DNA of 64,000 nt from JAJFUV01 sp964561215 (GCA_964561215.1 CAZLOS010000011.1:1-64000); one strand, 5' to 3'; positions 16,929-26,785 are shown, counted from the stretch's first letter. The notes: generated from the letters alone by a model not told the origin. A program made the numbers and translations.

Positions 16929-17846
16929 GTGGCCCACTGTTATACGCGCCGGAGTGTCTTCGCGGCCTTGACTGCTGCATCTCTTTCCGCCTCCGCCCGA
17001 AGGCCCATCCGCTTCGGCGGTCCCATATTCCTCAAGAGCGACGATCCCGGCGAGCTCGCGCGCGAGCATCGCCGCCTGGGTTACAGCGCCGCCTTTTGCC
17101 CCGGAGTAAAGCTCCAGGAAACGGAAAAGATCCGCGCCACCGAAAAAGAGTTCGCGGCCCACAACGTCGCCATCGCGGAGGTGGGCGCGTGGAACAATAT
17201 GCTGGATTCGGATCCGGCCAAGCGCGAGGCGAACCTGAAGTACGTCACCGAACGGCTGGCCCTGGCCGACGAGGTGGGCGCCCGCTGCGCCGTGAACATC
17301 GCCGGCTCTTACAATCCCAAGATCTGGTACGGCCCGCACAAGAGGAATTTCTCCCGCGAGTTTTTCGACGCGACGGTGGAGAACGTCCGCCGCGTCATTG
17401 ACGCGGTCAAGCCCAAGCGGGCCAGGTTCGCCCTGGAAATGATGGGCTGGGCCCTGCCGAGCGGCCCGGATGAGTACCTCGATCTCATCAAGGCCGTCGG
17501 CCGCAAGGGTTTCGGCGTCCACCTGGACGTCTGCAACGGGATCAACTCGCCGGCCCGTTTCTACGCGAACGCCGCCTTCATCCAGGAGTGTTTTCGCAAG
17601 CTGGGCCCTCACATCGTTTCCTGCCACGCCAAGGACCTTGAATGGGTGGTCGAGTTGAATGTCCACTTCAAAGAGGTGATCCCCGGGCGTGGCGAAATAG
17701 ACTATCGAGCTTACCTTCTCGGCATGGCGGGCCTCCCCAACGATGCCCCTCTCATGATGGAGCACCTCAAGGGCGCCGCCGAGTACGATGAGGCGCGCAA
17801 TTATATCTTCAAGGTCGGCCGTGAACTCGGTCTGGCTTTTGCATAA
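16929..17846 (+). CDS. Tat-exported sugar isomerase/epimerase-like TIM-barrel protein
   Basis: Xylose-isomerase-like (AP_endonuc_2) fold, 305 residues from a GTG start. The N-terminus has twin arginines (YTRRSVFAALTAASLSASA). The expected metal-binding acids appear in FALEMMGWALP (E), GVHLDVCNG (D), SCHAKDLEW (H and D) and near the end MMEHL (E). Substrate unknown; relatives isomerise or epimerise keto-sugars or inositols, or cleave 3-keto-glycosides. It is followed 13 bases later by a second protein of the same fold, suggesting a linked pathway. Confidence 0.78.
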   Translation: MAHCYTRRSVFAALTAASLSASARRPIRFGGPIFLKSDDPGELAREHRRLGYSAAFCPGVKLQETEKIRATEKEFAAHNVAIAEVGAWNNMLDSDPAKREANLKYVTERLALADEVGARCAVNIAGSYNPKIWYGPHKRNFSREFFDATVENVRRVIDAVKPKRARFALEMMGWALPSGPDEYLDLIKAVGRKGFGVHLDVCNGINSPARFYANAAFIQECFRKLGPHIVSCHAKDLEWVVELNVHFKEVIPGRGEIDYRAYLLGMAGLPNDAPLMMEHLKGAAEYDEARNYIFKVGRELGLAFA

Positions 17847-17859
17847 GGAGGAATCAAAC

Positions 17860-18717
17860 ATGCAACGTCGTGAATTCCTGGCGGTGACAGCCGCCTCGGT
17901 GGCCGCGGCCCAAACCGGTGGCACACGGCTGCCTATCAAGAAGGGGATGCTGTACAGCATGCTGCCCAAGAATCTCAGCGTCTATGACCGCTTTAAGCTG
18001 GCCAAGGATGTGGGGTTCGAAGAGATGGAGGTGGGCACCGTTACCAGCGAGAAGGACGCCGAGGAGATCAAGAAAGCCTCCGAAGCCACCCAGATGCCCA
18101 TCCATTCCGTCATGAACATGGCGCACTGGAAGTATCCGCTTTCGTCGGGCGACTGGACCGTGGTGGCCGAAAGCGTCAAGGGCATGGAGGCGAGTCTCCA
18201 TGACGCCAAGCTGTGGGGCGCCAGCGCCGTTCTCCTGGTCCCGGGAGTGGTAAACCCGCAGACCAGTTATAAGGACGCCTGGGAGCGGTCGCAGAAAGAG
18301 ATTAAGAAACTGATTCCCCTTGCCGCCAAGCTGAAGGTGGTCATCGCCGTCGAGGACGTTTGGAACAAGTTCCTGTTGAGCCCGCTCGAATTCGCGCGTT
18401 ACGTAGACGAGTTCAAGAGCCCCTGGGTCCGCGCCTACTTCGACGTCGGCAACATCGTCTTCTACGGCTATCCCCAGGACTGGATCCGCACGCTCGGCAA
18501 GCGCATCGCTAAGCTGCACCTCAAGGATTTCAAGTTCGAGAAGGGCCGCGTCGATTTCACTCCCCTGCGCGAAGGCGCTATCGACTGGCAGGAAGTCTAC
18601 CGCGCGCTGAAGGAGATCGGCTACCAGGGCACGGCCACGGTCGAACTCGCCGGCGGCGACGAAGCTTACCTCAAGGAAGTGAGCCACCGCGTCGATCTCA
18701 TCCTGACCGGAGCATAG
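17860..18717 (+). CDS. Tat-exported sugar isomerase/epimerase-like TIM-barrel protein
   Basis: A second AP_endonuc_2-fold protein, 285 residues, with a Tat-type leader (MQRREFLAVTAASVAAAQTG). Key residues: VIAVEDVWNKFL (E), YFDVGNIVFYG (D), KLHLKDFKFEKG (H/K/D) and TVELAGGDE (E). The start at 17860 is fixed by a strong AAGGAGG seven bases upstream and the leader peptide. It differs from the preceding gene in sequence, so it is not a recent duplicate. Such proteins act on keto-sugars in acidobacteria; the substrate is unknown. Confidence 0.82.
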   Translation: MQRREFLAVTAASVAAAQTGGTRLPIKKGMLYSMLPKNLSVYDRFKLAKDVGFEEMEVGTVTSEKDAEEIKKASEATQMPIHSVMNMAHWKYPLSSGDWTVVAESVKGMEASLHDAKLWGASAVLLVPGVVNPQTSYKDAWERSQKEIKKLIPLAAKLKVVIAVEDVWNKFLLSPLEFARYVDEFKSPWVRAYFDVGNIVFYGYPQDWIRTLGKRIAKLHLKDFKFEKGRVDFTPLREGAIDWQEVYRALKEIGYQGTATVELAGGDEAYLKEVSHRVDLILTGA

Positions 18718-18793
18718 AAACCACTCTCGGGCATGGGGCCGCGGGACAGGCGCCCTCCGTGCCGGTTGTCTCGCGCACCCACGCCCGAGCGGT

Positions 18794-18799
18794 TACCAT
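18794..18799 (+). promoter_or_regulatory. -10-like TACCAT of sppA
   Basis: TANNNT hexamer six bases before the ATG at 18806. The intervening GAGG is too close to the start codon to act as a Shine-Dalgarno sequence. Confidence 0.35.
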
Positions 18800-18805
18800 C
18801 GAGGT

Positions 18806-20524
18806 ATGAAGAAGTTTCTCTTGGGCCTCGCTTCCGGCGTCCTGCTCGCTTTCCTGGCCATCCTGATCGTAGTTGCCGCGCTCGCCCGTCTGGGCAGCCG
18901 CCCTCCCTCGGTAGCCGATAGCTCCACCCTCGTCCTGAAGCTCAGCGGTGAGATTGCCGAGCGGACTCCCTCGGAAATTCCCCTGCCCTTTTTTGAGAGC
19001 CAGTCTCCCTTCACCACGCGCGAAGTCTGGGAGATGCTGCGCAAAGCCGCGGTCGACGATCGCATCAAGGCCGTGGTGCTGATGCCTCGCTCGATCGACG
19101 CCGGCTGGGGCAAGCTCGAGGAGATCCGCGGCGCCCTCACCGCCTACCGCCGTAGCGGCAAGCCCCTGGTCGCTTACCTGCGTTCGGCCGGGACCCGCGA
19201 GTACTATCTGGCGACGGCCGCGGACCGCATCGCCATGGCGCCCGAAGACCTGCTGGACGTGAAAGGCCTGCGCATCGAACGGACGTACTTCCGCGGGACG
19301 CTGGACAAGTTGGGCGTACAGGTGGACATTGAGCACGCCGGCAAGTACAAAGACTACGGCGATCAGTATGCCCGCACCTCGATGGGTCCCGAATCCAAGG
19401 AGGTTCTGAACTCCATCCTGGACGACCTCTACGGCCGCATGACCGCAACGCTCGCCGGGTCCCGGAAGAAGAGCCCCGCCGAAATGCGGGCCATGATCGA
19501 CGAAGGCCCCTTTCTTTCGAGCGACGCCCTGGCCAAAGGCCTCGTGGACGCGCTCGAGTATGAGGATCAGACCTACGACGCCCTCGCCCGCCGCGTGAAG
19601 GTCCAGCCCCTCAAGAAAATCTCTGCGCGAGACTACTCCAAAGTGAGCGCCGCGTCTGTCGGCCTGGAAGGCCCTCACCGCATCGCGCTGATCGCCGCGG
19701 AGGGCGACATCTTGCAGTCCTACGGCGGCCCCTTTGACGACGAGGCGATTACGCCCGGCGGCATGACAAAGCTACTCCGCGAAGTGGCGGAGGATCCGTC
19801 CATCAAGGGCGTAATCCTGCGCATCGATTCGCCGGGCGGCGATGCGCTGGCCTCCGATCAAATCTGGCGCGAAGCGAACCTCCTTGGCAGGAAAAAACCG
19901 ATGGTCGTCTCCATGTCCGACCTCGCCGCCAGCGGCGGTTATTACATGGCCATGACCGGCGACCCCGTCCTCGCCTACCCGAACACCCTCACAGGTTCCA
20001 TCGGCGTCCTTTACGGCCGTGTGAATCTGCGCGGGCTTTACGGAAAGCTGGGTATCACGAAGGACTCGCTGGCGCGAGGCCGGTTCGCCCAGATCGACAG
20101 CGAGTACATTCCCCTGACACCTGAAGGCAGGGAAAAGATCCGCCGGAGCGTGGAGGCGAACTATCACGGCTTCGTCACGCGCGTCGCCGAGTCGCGCCGG
20201 CGTAAGTACGAAGAGATCGAGCCGCTGGCGCAAGGCCGCGTGTGGCTGGGCAGCCAGGCCCGCGAGCGCGGCCTGGTGGACGAGTTGGGTGGCCTGGACC
20301 GCGCCATCGAGCTCGTGAAGCAGAAAGCACGCATTCCGAAGGACCAGAAGATCAGGCTGATCGACTACCCGGGCAAGCGCACCATCGTCGATTGGGTGCT
20401 CGAACGCGAGCGCGCCGCCGCCATCGAGCCGCGCCTCGCCGCACTCCTGAAGCAGGTCCACGCGGCGCTGTGGATGCGCGGCGGCCTCATGCGCGTGATG
20501 CCTTATTCGATTACGGTGCGGTAA
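18806..20524 (+). CDS. sppA: Signal peptide peptidase SppA, long (two-domain) form
   Basis: Membrane serine protease (S49) that degrades released signal peptides. It has one N-terminal transmembrane helix (residues 4-28) and two tandem S49 domains as in the 67 kDa E. coli type. The general-base lysine is expected at K182 in GKYKDYGDQY and the nucleophile serine at S376 in AASGGYYMAM. ILRIDSPGGDALAS and TGSIGVLYGRVNLRGLYGKLG are family motifs. 572 residues is close to the usual 600. A glycosyltransferase follows after 13 bases. Confidence 0.93.
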   Translation: MKKFLLGLASGVLLAFLAILIVVAALARLGSRPPSVADSSTLVLKLSGEIAERTPSEIPLPFFESQSPFTTREVWEMLRKAAVDDRIKAVVLMPRSIDAGWGKLEEIRGALTAYRRSGKPLVAYLRSAGTREYYLATAADRIAMAPEDLLDVKGLRIERTYFRGTLDKLGVQVDIEHAGKYKDYGDQYARTSMGPESKEVLNSILDDLYGRMTATLAGSRKKSPAEMRAMIDEGPFLSSDALAKGLVDALEYEDQTYDALARRVKVQPLKKISARDYSKVSAASVGLEGPHRIALIAAEGDILQSYGGPFDDEAITPGGMTKLLREVAEDPSIKGVILRIDSPGGDALASDQIWREANLLGRKKPMVVSMSDLAASGGYYMAMTGDPVLAYPNTLTGSIGVLYGRVNLRGLYGKLGITKDSLARGRFAQIDSEYIPLTPEGREKIRRSVEANYHGFVTRVAESRRRKYEEIEPLAQGRVWLGSQARERGLVDELGGLDRAIELVKQKARIPKDQKIRLIDYPGKRTIVDWVLERERAAAIEPRLAALLKQVHAALWMRGGLMRVMPYSITVR

Positions 20525-20537
20525 CCGGACCCCTGCT

Positions 20538-21626
20538 ATGAAGATCGCCATCCTGGGCACCCGCGGAATTCCAGCCTCTTACGGCGGCTTCGAGACGTTC
20601 GCCGAAGAATTGTCGCGCCGCCTCGCCGCGCGCGGCCACGACGTCGTCGTGTATTGCCGCTCCCGCTGCGCCGGGCCGGAGTACCTCGGGGTGCGGCTCC
20701 GCTACCTGCCCACTGTCCGCCATAAGTATCTGGATACAGTTTTTCACACCTGTTTATCCAGCATAGACCTTCTGTGTCGTCGCCCCGACGCCGCCCTTTT
20801 CTGTAACGCCGCTAACGCTCTGTTCACGTTCGTCCCGCGCCTCACCGGTATTCCCTGCGCGCTGAATGTGGACGGCCTGGAACGCAAGCGCCGCAAGTGG
20901 GGATGGGCGGGCCGCGCCTGGTACCGTGTTTCGGAATGGATCGCCACCTGGGCGCCGACGGAGGTGGTGAGCGACGCCCGGGAAATCGCCGCCTATTACC
21001 AAAAGCGCTATGGACGCCGGACACACTTCATTCCGTACGGCGCTGAGACGGGCCCGGTGCCGGCCCAGGAGACTCTCGGCCGGCTGCACCTCGTACCGGG
21101 GCGCTATTTCCTGTACGTGAGCCGCCTCGAACCGGAGAACAACGCCCTGGAGGTCCGCCAGGTGTTTGAAACCGTCGACACGGATCTGCGCCTGGCGCTC
21201 GTCGGCGACGCGCCCTATTCGGCCGATTACATCCGCCGCGTGCGCGACACAACCGACCCGCGCATCGTGATGCCCGGCGCCATCTACGGGCAGGGATACC
21301 ACGAGCTGCAATCCCACTGCTTCGCGTACATTCACGCCACCGAGGTCGGCGGCACGCACCCCGCCCTCATCGAGGCCATGGGCCGTGGAGCGCTGGTGCT
21401 CTATCTCAGCACTCCGGAGAATGAGGAGGTTGCCGGCGGGGCGGGCATCGCTTTTACACACAGCACCCTCGCCGAAACCATGAAGTCGGTTCTCGCCATG
21501 CCCGAAAGCGAGCGAGCTGAGCTTCGCCGCCGAGCCGCCGACCGCGTGCTCCAACGCTACAGTTGGGACGCCGTCACCGGTGCCTATGAGAAGCTCTTTA
21601 CTGAAATGCGCAACCGCCGGCCGTAG
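20538..21626 (+). CDS. GT4 glycosyltransferase with DUF1972 N-domain
   Basis: A GT-B fold enzyme of 362 residues. MKIAILGTRGIPASYGGFET is the hallmark of the DUF1972 family, often annotated as rhamnosyl- or mannosyltransferase of cell-wall or capsule synthesis; the C-terminal GT4 domain contains YVSRLEPENNALEV and the E-x7-E like region HATEVGGTHPALIEAMGRG. Acts on the cytoplasmic face; acceptor unknown. It is the last gene of the plus-strand block and converges on gyrB with a 12-base gap; no clear terminator is visible. Confidence 0.87.
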   Translation: MKIAILGTRGIPASYGGFETFAEELSRRLAARGHDVVVYCRSRCAGPEYLGVRLRYLPTVRHKYLDTVFHTCLSSIDLLCRRPDAALFCNAANALFTFVPRLTGIPCALNVDGLERKRRKWGWAGRAWYRVSEWIATWAPTEVVSDAREIAAYYQKRYGRRTHFIPYGAETGPVPAQETLGRLHLVPGRYFLYVSRLEPENNALEVRQVFETVDTDLRLALVGDAPYSADYIRRVRDTTDPRIVMPGAIYGQGYHELQSHCFAYIHATEVGGTHPALIEAMGRGALVLYLSTPENEEVAGGAGIAFTHSTLAETMKSVLAMPESERAELRRRAADRVLQRYSWDAVTGAYEKLFTEMRNRRP

Positions 21627-21638
21627 CCCGTCGCGCGC

Positions 21639-24062
21639 TTACAGGTCGAGGTTACGGACGTCCAGGGCGTTCTCTTCGATGAACTTGCGGCGGTTCTCGA
21701 CGTTCTCTCCCATCAGCGTGGAGAAGATGTCCTCGCACTCCACTGCATCCTCGAGCCGCACCCTCAACAGCGTCCGGTTCTCGGCATTCATCGTGGTCAC
21801 CCAGAGTTGCTCGGCGTTCATCTCGCCCAAGCCCTTGTAACGCTGCACGCTCGCGTCCTTCATGCCTTCCGCCTTGACGTGCGCCAGCAGCGCTTCCCAG
21901 TCCTCCAACGTTACACGGGCTGAGTCTTTGGCCACCACGAACGGAGGCTGGTTGAAGCGCGCTATCTGCTTGGCCAGCGAGCGCAGCTTCTTGTATTCGG
22001 CGTGTGACGCCAGTTCCGGACCGATGACCCGCTCCGCGTTCGAATGATCCCGATAGGTGACCATCCAGGCGTCATGTTCTTCGTCGGGCTTCAATTCCGG
22101 CGATACGGACAGAGCCTCCAACCGCTTCACCAGGGGTTCCAGATTGGCCGGGTTGGCGAAGTCCGCCTTGACGTCCAGGTGCAGGTTGACGTCCGAAACA
22201 ACATCTACCACGCGCGAATCCCGCAGCTTCCGCTCCGCACGCGTGAAGATATGTTGGTACTCATCCAGATTCATCAGGAAGGCCCGCAACTCGGCGCCTT
22301 CCAACCGCGCTCCTCCCGCTTCGACCGACACGTTATCCGTGGCCCGGCGCAGCAGTTCGCGCATGTACTCCTTCTCGTCCTTGATGTACCGCTCGCTCTT
22401 GCCCTTCTTGATGCGATACAGCGGCGGCTGCGCGACGAACACGTGCCCGCGCATAATCAGTTCCTGCATATGGCGGAAGAAGAACGTGAGCAGGAGCGTG
22501 CGGATGTGCGAGCCGTCGACGTCGGCATCGGTCATGATGATGACTTTGCCGTAGCGCAGCTTCGAGATGTCGAAGTCGTCCGCGCCGATGCCCGTCCCGA
22601 TAGCCGTGATCATGGCCCGGATTTCCTCGTGGCTGAGCATCTTGTCGTAGCGCGCCTTCTCCACGTTCAGGATCTTGCCGCGCAACGGCAGAATGGCCTG
22701 GTAGCGGCGGTCGCGCCCGCCCTTGGCGGTGCCGCCGGCCGACTCGCCCTCGACCAGGAACAACTCGCAGTGTTCCGGATCGCGCTCCTGGCAATCCGCC
22801 AGCTTGCCCGGCAGGCCGCCTGACTCCAACGCGCCTTTCCGGCGCGTGAGATCCCGGGCCTTGCGGGCGGCTTCGCGCGCGCGGGAAGCCTCAATGGCCT
22901 TCCCAACGATCTTCCGCATCACGGCCGGGTTCTTATCGAAGAACTCGCTGAGCTTTTCGTTGACGAACTGCGTCACGTAGCCGGTGACATCGCTGTTGAG
23001 CTTGCCCTTGGTCTGCCCTTCGAACTGCGGCTGCGGCAGCTTCACGCTCACCACTGCCACCAGGCCCTCGCGCACATCGTCGCCGGAGAGATTCTCTTTT
23101 ACGTCCTTGAACAGGCCGGCTTGCTGGCCGTAGGCGTTGATCGTCCTGGTCAGCGCGCTGCGGAAACCCGTCAGGTGCGTGCCGCCGTCCACTGTGTTGA
23201 TGTTGTTGGCGAAACTGAAAATGTTCTCCGAATAGCCGTCGTTATACTGCAGCGCGATCTCCATGCTCAGCGTCGCGCCGTTTCCCATTTCGCGATCGCC
23301 TTCCATGTAGATGGGCTTCTCGTGCAGTACGTTCTTGCCACGGTTGAGGTGTTTGACAAACTCCGCGATACCGCCGCTGTAATGAAACTCGTGTTGTTTT
23401 ACGGGCTCGACGCGTTCATCGGCAAGGATGATCGTGAGGCCCTTGTTCAGGAACGCGATCTCTCGCAGCCGCTGCGCCAGCGTATCGTAGTTGAACTCGA
23501 CCGCATCCATGATGGTCGGGTCCGGCTTAAAAGTGACTTTTGTACCTGTCTTGCGCCCCGCCTTGCCTGTCCTGGCCAGGGGCGCCTTCGGGATGCCGCG
23601 CTCGTACTGCTGTTCCCAGGTATACCCGTCGCGCCAGATTTCCAACTCCAGGTTTTCCGAAAGCGCATTGACACAGCTTACGCCCACACCGTGAAGGCCG
23701 CCGGACACCTTATAGCTCTTGCTGTCGAACTTTCCGCCGGCGTGGAGCTTGGTCATTACGACTTCCGCCGCCGACACGCCCTCCTCCGGATGCAGGTCCA
23801 CGGGAATGCCCCGGCCGTTGTCGATCACAGTAACGGAGTTGTCGATCTGAATTGTGACGCGGATCTCGTTGCAATAGCCCGCCAGCGCCTCGTCTACGGA
23901 ATTGTCGACGACTTCATAGACCAGGTGGTGCAGGCCCATCTCGCCCGTCGACCCAATGTACATGGCCGGGCGCAGCCGCACGGCCTCCAGGCCTTCCAGT
24001 ACCTTGATGCTGCTGGAATCGTAGACTTCACCGTTCTTGACTTCGTTCTCTTTACTTCCCAT
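21639..24062 (-). CDS. gyrB: DNA gyrase subunit B
   Basis: ATPase subunit of gyrase. GHKL motifs EVVDNSVDEALAGYC and DNGRGIPVD, VSGGLHGVGVSCVNALS, the TOPRIM motif FLVEGESAGGTAKGGRDR, the metal acids DADVDGSHI and the QRYKGLGEMN box near the C-terminus are all present. 807 residues includes the roughly 165-residue insertion of Gram-negative-type GyrB in the tail domain. It lies downstream of dnaN with a 49-base gap and no recF between. Confidence 0.97.
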   Translation of the reverse strand: MGSKENEVKNGEVYDSSSIKVLEGLEAVRLRPAMYIGSTGEMGLHHLVYEVVDNSVDEALAGYCNEIRVTIQIDNSVTVIDNGRGIPVDLHPEEGVSAAEVVMTKLHAGGKFDSKSYKVSGGLHGVGVSCVNALSENLELEIWRDGYTWEQQYERGIPKAPLARTGKAGRKTGTKVTFKPDPTIMDAVEFNYDTLAQRLREIAFLNKGLTIILADERVEPVKQHEFHYSGGIAEFVKHLNRGKNVLHEKPIYMEGDREMGNGATLSMEIALQYNDGYSENIFSFANNINTVDGGTHLTGFRSALTRTINAYGQQAGLFKDVKENLSGDDVREGLVAVVSVKLPQPQFEGQTKGKLNSDVTGYVTQFVNEKLSEFFDKNPAVMRKIVGKAIEASRAREAARKARDLTRRKGALESGGLPGKLADCQERDPEHCELFLVEGESAGGTAKGGRDRRYQAILPLRGKILNVEKARYDKMLSHEEIRAMITAIGTGIGADDFDISKLRYGKVIIMTDADVDGSHIRTLLLTFFFRHMQELIMRGHVFVAQPPLYRIKKGKSERYIKDEKEYMRELLRRATDNVSVEAGGARLEGAELRAFLMNLDEYQHIFTRAERKLRDSRVVDVVSDVNLHLDVKADFANPANLEPLVKRLEALSVSPELKPDEEHDAWMVTYRDHSNAERVIGPELASHAEYKKLRSLAKQIARFNQPPFVVAKDSARVTLEDWEALLAHVKAEGMKDASVQRYKGLGEMNAEQLWVTTMNAENRTLLRVRLEDAVECEDIFSTLMGENVENRRKFIEENALDVRNLDL

Positions 24063-24111
24063 GCAGAATTCTTTTCTTATTTGCCTTTCGGTTCTCGAGC
24101 ACTGGTAGTAC

Positions 24112-25227
24112 TCACACTCTCATCGGCATGACCACGTAGCGGTATTCATACGTGATCCCCTCGCCAGCGGGGCGCAGTTCACCGGCTGTCTCGTGGCTCT
24201 TGAAATGGAAGCTTATATTTGGTTCTGAAACTGCCCGGAGGAAGTCCACCAGGTACATTGCATTGAAACCAATGCTCACGGACGGCCCGTCGTACTCGAT
24301 CGGAAGGCTCTCTTCGCTTTCGCCCGTCTCGCTCACTACTGAGTACACCTTCACCTCGCCATCGCCGAACTGGACTCGGATCGAGCGCGAGCGTTCATCG
24401 GAGAACTGAGAAACACGCTCGATTGCCAGCCGAAACTCTTCGCGGGGCAATGTGACGCTGTGGGGCTGCTCTTTCGGTAGGACCCTCTCAAAGTCCGGGA
24501 AATTGCCTGTAAGCTTCCGGCTGATCAAAAGCCTCTCGCCAAGCCGGAAGAAGAGGTGGTTGTCATCTCCCGAGAACTGTACAGTCTGTTTCGGATCGAC
24601 TTCCTGCGCCAGCTTCAGAATCTCCAGCATAGCTTTCCTTGGCAGCAGAGCCCGATAACTTCCCTCAAGTCCGGAGATCTCGGCTGGAACATCAACTAGT
24701 GCCAGACGGTGGCCGTCGGTCGCTACCATGGTCAAGCCGTCGCTCTTAAGGAGTAATAATGCACCGCTCAAGGTAAAGCGAGATTCCTCCATGGAGATTG
24801 CGAAGATGGTCTTCGCAATCATCGAGCACAGGATTCCAATGGGAATCTCCGCTAGCATGCTTGGCATCTGGGGAAGCTCGGGGAAGCTATCCCGTGACAT
24901 CCCCGCTATACGAGTCCTGGAGCGCCCACATAGCAAGCTAGCCCATTGATTATCCGCAATCTTAATTGTCAGATCCGTATCCGGAAGAAGCCTGACATAA
25001 TCCAGCAGCCGCTTAGCGGGAATAGTCCCGGCTCCTTCTTTTGCCACACGCGCGGGGCAGGAGCAACGAATACCTAGTTCCAGGTCCGTTGCCGTCATCA
25101 AAACACGGTCACCGGAGGCTTCAAAAAGTACGTTCGACAGGATCGGTATCGTGGTCTTCTTCTCAACAACGCCTTGAGAAAGGCTAAGTTCCCGAACCAA
25201 GTCTACCTTGCTAACGCTGAGTTCCAT
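24112..25227 (-). CDS. dnaN: DNA polymerase III beta sliding clamp
   Basis: Processivity clamp, 371 residues, three structurally equivalent domains. Family marks are VEKKTTIPILSNVLFEA at the N-terminus, AKRLLDYVRLLPD, VATDGHRLALVDV and the C-terminal MPMRV ending (MPMRL/V binds the peptide pocket). A GGAGG lies upstream of the start. Base composition is visibly less GC-rich than in neighbouring genes. Between dnaN and dnaA is a 235-base AT-rich spacer. Confidence 0.96.
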   Translation of the reverse strand: MELSVSKVDLVRELSLSQGVVEKKTTIPILSNVLFEASGDRVLMTATDLELGIRCSCPARVAKEGAGTIPAKRLLDYVRLLPDTDLTIKIADNQWASLLCGRSRTRIAGMSRDSFPELPQMPSMLAEIPIGILCSMIAKTIFAISMEESRFTLSGALLLLKSDGLTMVATDGHRLALVDVPAEISGLEGSYRALLPRKAMLEILKLAQEVDPKQTVQFSGDDNHLFFRLGERLLISRKLTGNFPDFERVLPKEQPHSVTLPREEFRLAIERVSQFSDERSRSIRVQFGDGEVKVYSVVSETGESEESLPIEYDGPSVSIGFNAMYLVDFLRAVSEPNISFHFKSHETAGELRPAGEGITYEYRYVVMPMRV

Positions 25228-25462
25228 CAGGGTGCGCCTCCATACTTGCTGTTCCCTCGTACTATATAACTTTTAAAGAACCAGAATAAGATGGCCTGTT
25301 GAAATGTCGAAATCTCTCTAAATTATACAAAATCCATGCCATTGCTGTCCCTACCGGATGTGGAAGGAGTTTGCTTCCAAGTAGCGTTGCGCGGCAGCTC
25401 TCCGGTCATCCACAGGTTTCCAGAGGGCGTTTCTCGACGTCTTTGTGGAAAACATAATAAGT
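25228..25462. other. AT-rich spacer between dnaA and dnaN with DnaA-box-like sites
   Basis: Non-coding. Bases 25260-25340 are strongly AT-rich. Two DnaA-box-like sequences occur: TCATCCACA (25406-25414, one mismatch to TTATCCACA) and TTTTCCACA on the minus strand (25444-25452, fits TTWTNCACA). It may be a secondary DnaA-binding locus or part of a bipartite origin, and must hold the dnaN promoter. Confidence 0.4.
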
Positions 25463-26785
25463 CTAATTGAATGAATCGATTATACTGTGGACGAGACGGT
25501 TGAAATCGGGATCCTTCTGTCTCATGCCGTCAATCTTCTGGACCGAGTGCAGGACGGTGGTGTGGTGCTTGCCTCCGAAGGCCCGTCCAATCTCCGGCAA
25601 CGACGCGGAGGTAAGCTCCTTTACCACGTACATAGCTACCTGCCGTGGGAAAGAAATACTATGTGCGTTGGTCTTCTGCTTCAACTGGGAGAACTGAAGG
25701 CCGTACTTCTCCGCTACAGCCCTTTGGATGGCTTCTATAGTGATTCTCCGCTCCTGGGGATGAATCAGGTACTTCAGCGCCTGTTGAGCCATGCCTAAAG
25801 TAATTGGAGACCCTGTGACGGAGGCGTAGGCAATCAGCTTGATCAGCGCGCCTTCCAACTCACGAACGTTAGACTTGGTTTTCGTGGCAATCCAGATACG
25901 GACATCGGAGGGCAACTCGATTCCCTCGACGTCTGCTTTCTTGTCCAGAATTGCCATCTTCGTCTCGAGGTCCGGCGGTTGGACATCTACAATCAGGCCC
26001 CACTCAAAACGCGAACGGACGCGTTCCACGAGACCAGGTATATTTTTCGGACTGGAATCGCTCGAAATCACAATCTGCTTCTGGTGGTCGTAAAGCTCGT
26101 TGAAAGTGTGGAAGAACTCTTCCTGTGTACGCTCCTTCCCCGCAAGAGTGTGCACATCGTCAACCAGCAGAATGTCCGCTTGGCGGTAATGCTGGTGAAA
26201 AAGAGGCAAGCGGTCGAGCTTGATGCAGTTGACCATCTCGTTCATGAAACGTTCACCTGAAGTGTACGCAATACGCATGCCAGAGAAATTATCCAGCAGG
26301 CTTCGCCCAATAGCATGCATCAGGTGCGTCTTGCCCATTCCCACGCCGCCATAGATGAACAGCGGGTTGTATGAGCGCGACGGCATTGTGGCAACGGCCT
26401 TCGCAGCCGCATGAGCAAACTGGTTGCACGACCCGACAACAAAATTGTCGAAGGTGAACTTGGGATTCAGTTGGCTTCCAGGGCTTTGGAAAACAATCTC
26501 TCGTGAAGGCGTTGCACTCAGCGTAGCAACTACCGGAGCGTCCACGTGAGCCCCATTCACCTGGTAGAAGACGTCCTGTAGACCCAAACCAAGCTCCGCG
26601 ACTACGGCACGGACCCGGCCCGCGTATTCCTTCTCCATCCACTCCTTCGTAGCCTCATCGGGAACCGATACCCAGATTCGGGATGGTTCCGCCCGGAGCA
26701 AGGATGTTGTCGCAATCCAGTTCTGATAGCTCTCGGCACTCACCTGAGCCGATAGCCGTTGTTTGATTGAATCCCACGCATTCAT
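25463..26785 (-). CDS. dnaA: Chromosomal replication initiator DnaA
   Basis: AAA+ initiator, about 440 residues. Domain I begins MNAWDSIKQRLSAQVSAESY; the AAA+ core has Walker A GGVGMGKTHLMHAIG, Walker B ILLVDDVHTLAGKE and the arginine finger region LVERVRSRFEWG; domain IV has the DNA-binding signature GKHHTTVLHSVQKI. An ATG six codons further upstream (26803) is open, but the ATG at 26785 matches family N-termini. Domain II is short. Composition is less GC-rich than the surroundings. Confidence 0.97.
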   Translation of the reverse strand: MNAWDSIKQRLSAQVSAESYQNWIATTSLLRAEPSRIWVSVPDEATKEWMEKEYAGRVRAVVAELGLGLQDVFYQVNGAHVDAPVVATLSATPSREIVFQSPGSQLNPKFTFDNFVVGSCNQFAHAAAKAVATMPSRSYNPLFIYGGVGMGKTHLMHAIGRSLLDNFSGMRIAYTSGERFMNEMVNCIKLDRLPLFHQHYRQADILLVDDVHTLAGKERTQEEFFHTFNELYDHQKQIVISSDSSPKNIPGLVERVRSRFEWGLIVDVQPPDLETKMAILDKKADVEGIELPSDVRIWIATKTKSNVRELEGALIKLIAYASVTGSPITLGMAQQALKYLIHPQERRITIEAIQRAVAEKYGLQFSQLKQKTNAHSISFPRQVAMYVVKELTSASLPEIGRAFGGKHHTTVLHSVQKIDGMRQKDPDFNRLVHSIIDSFN

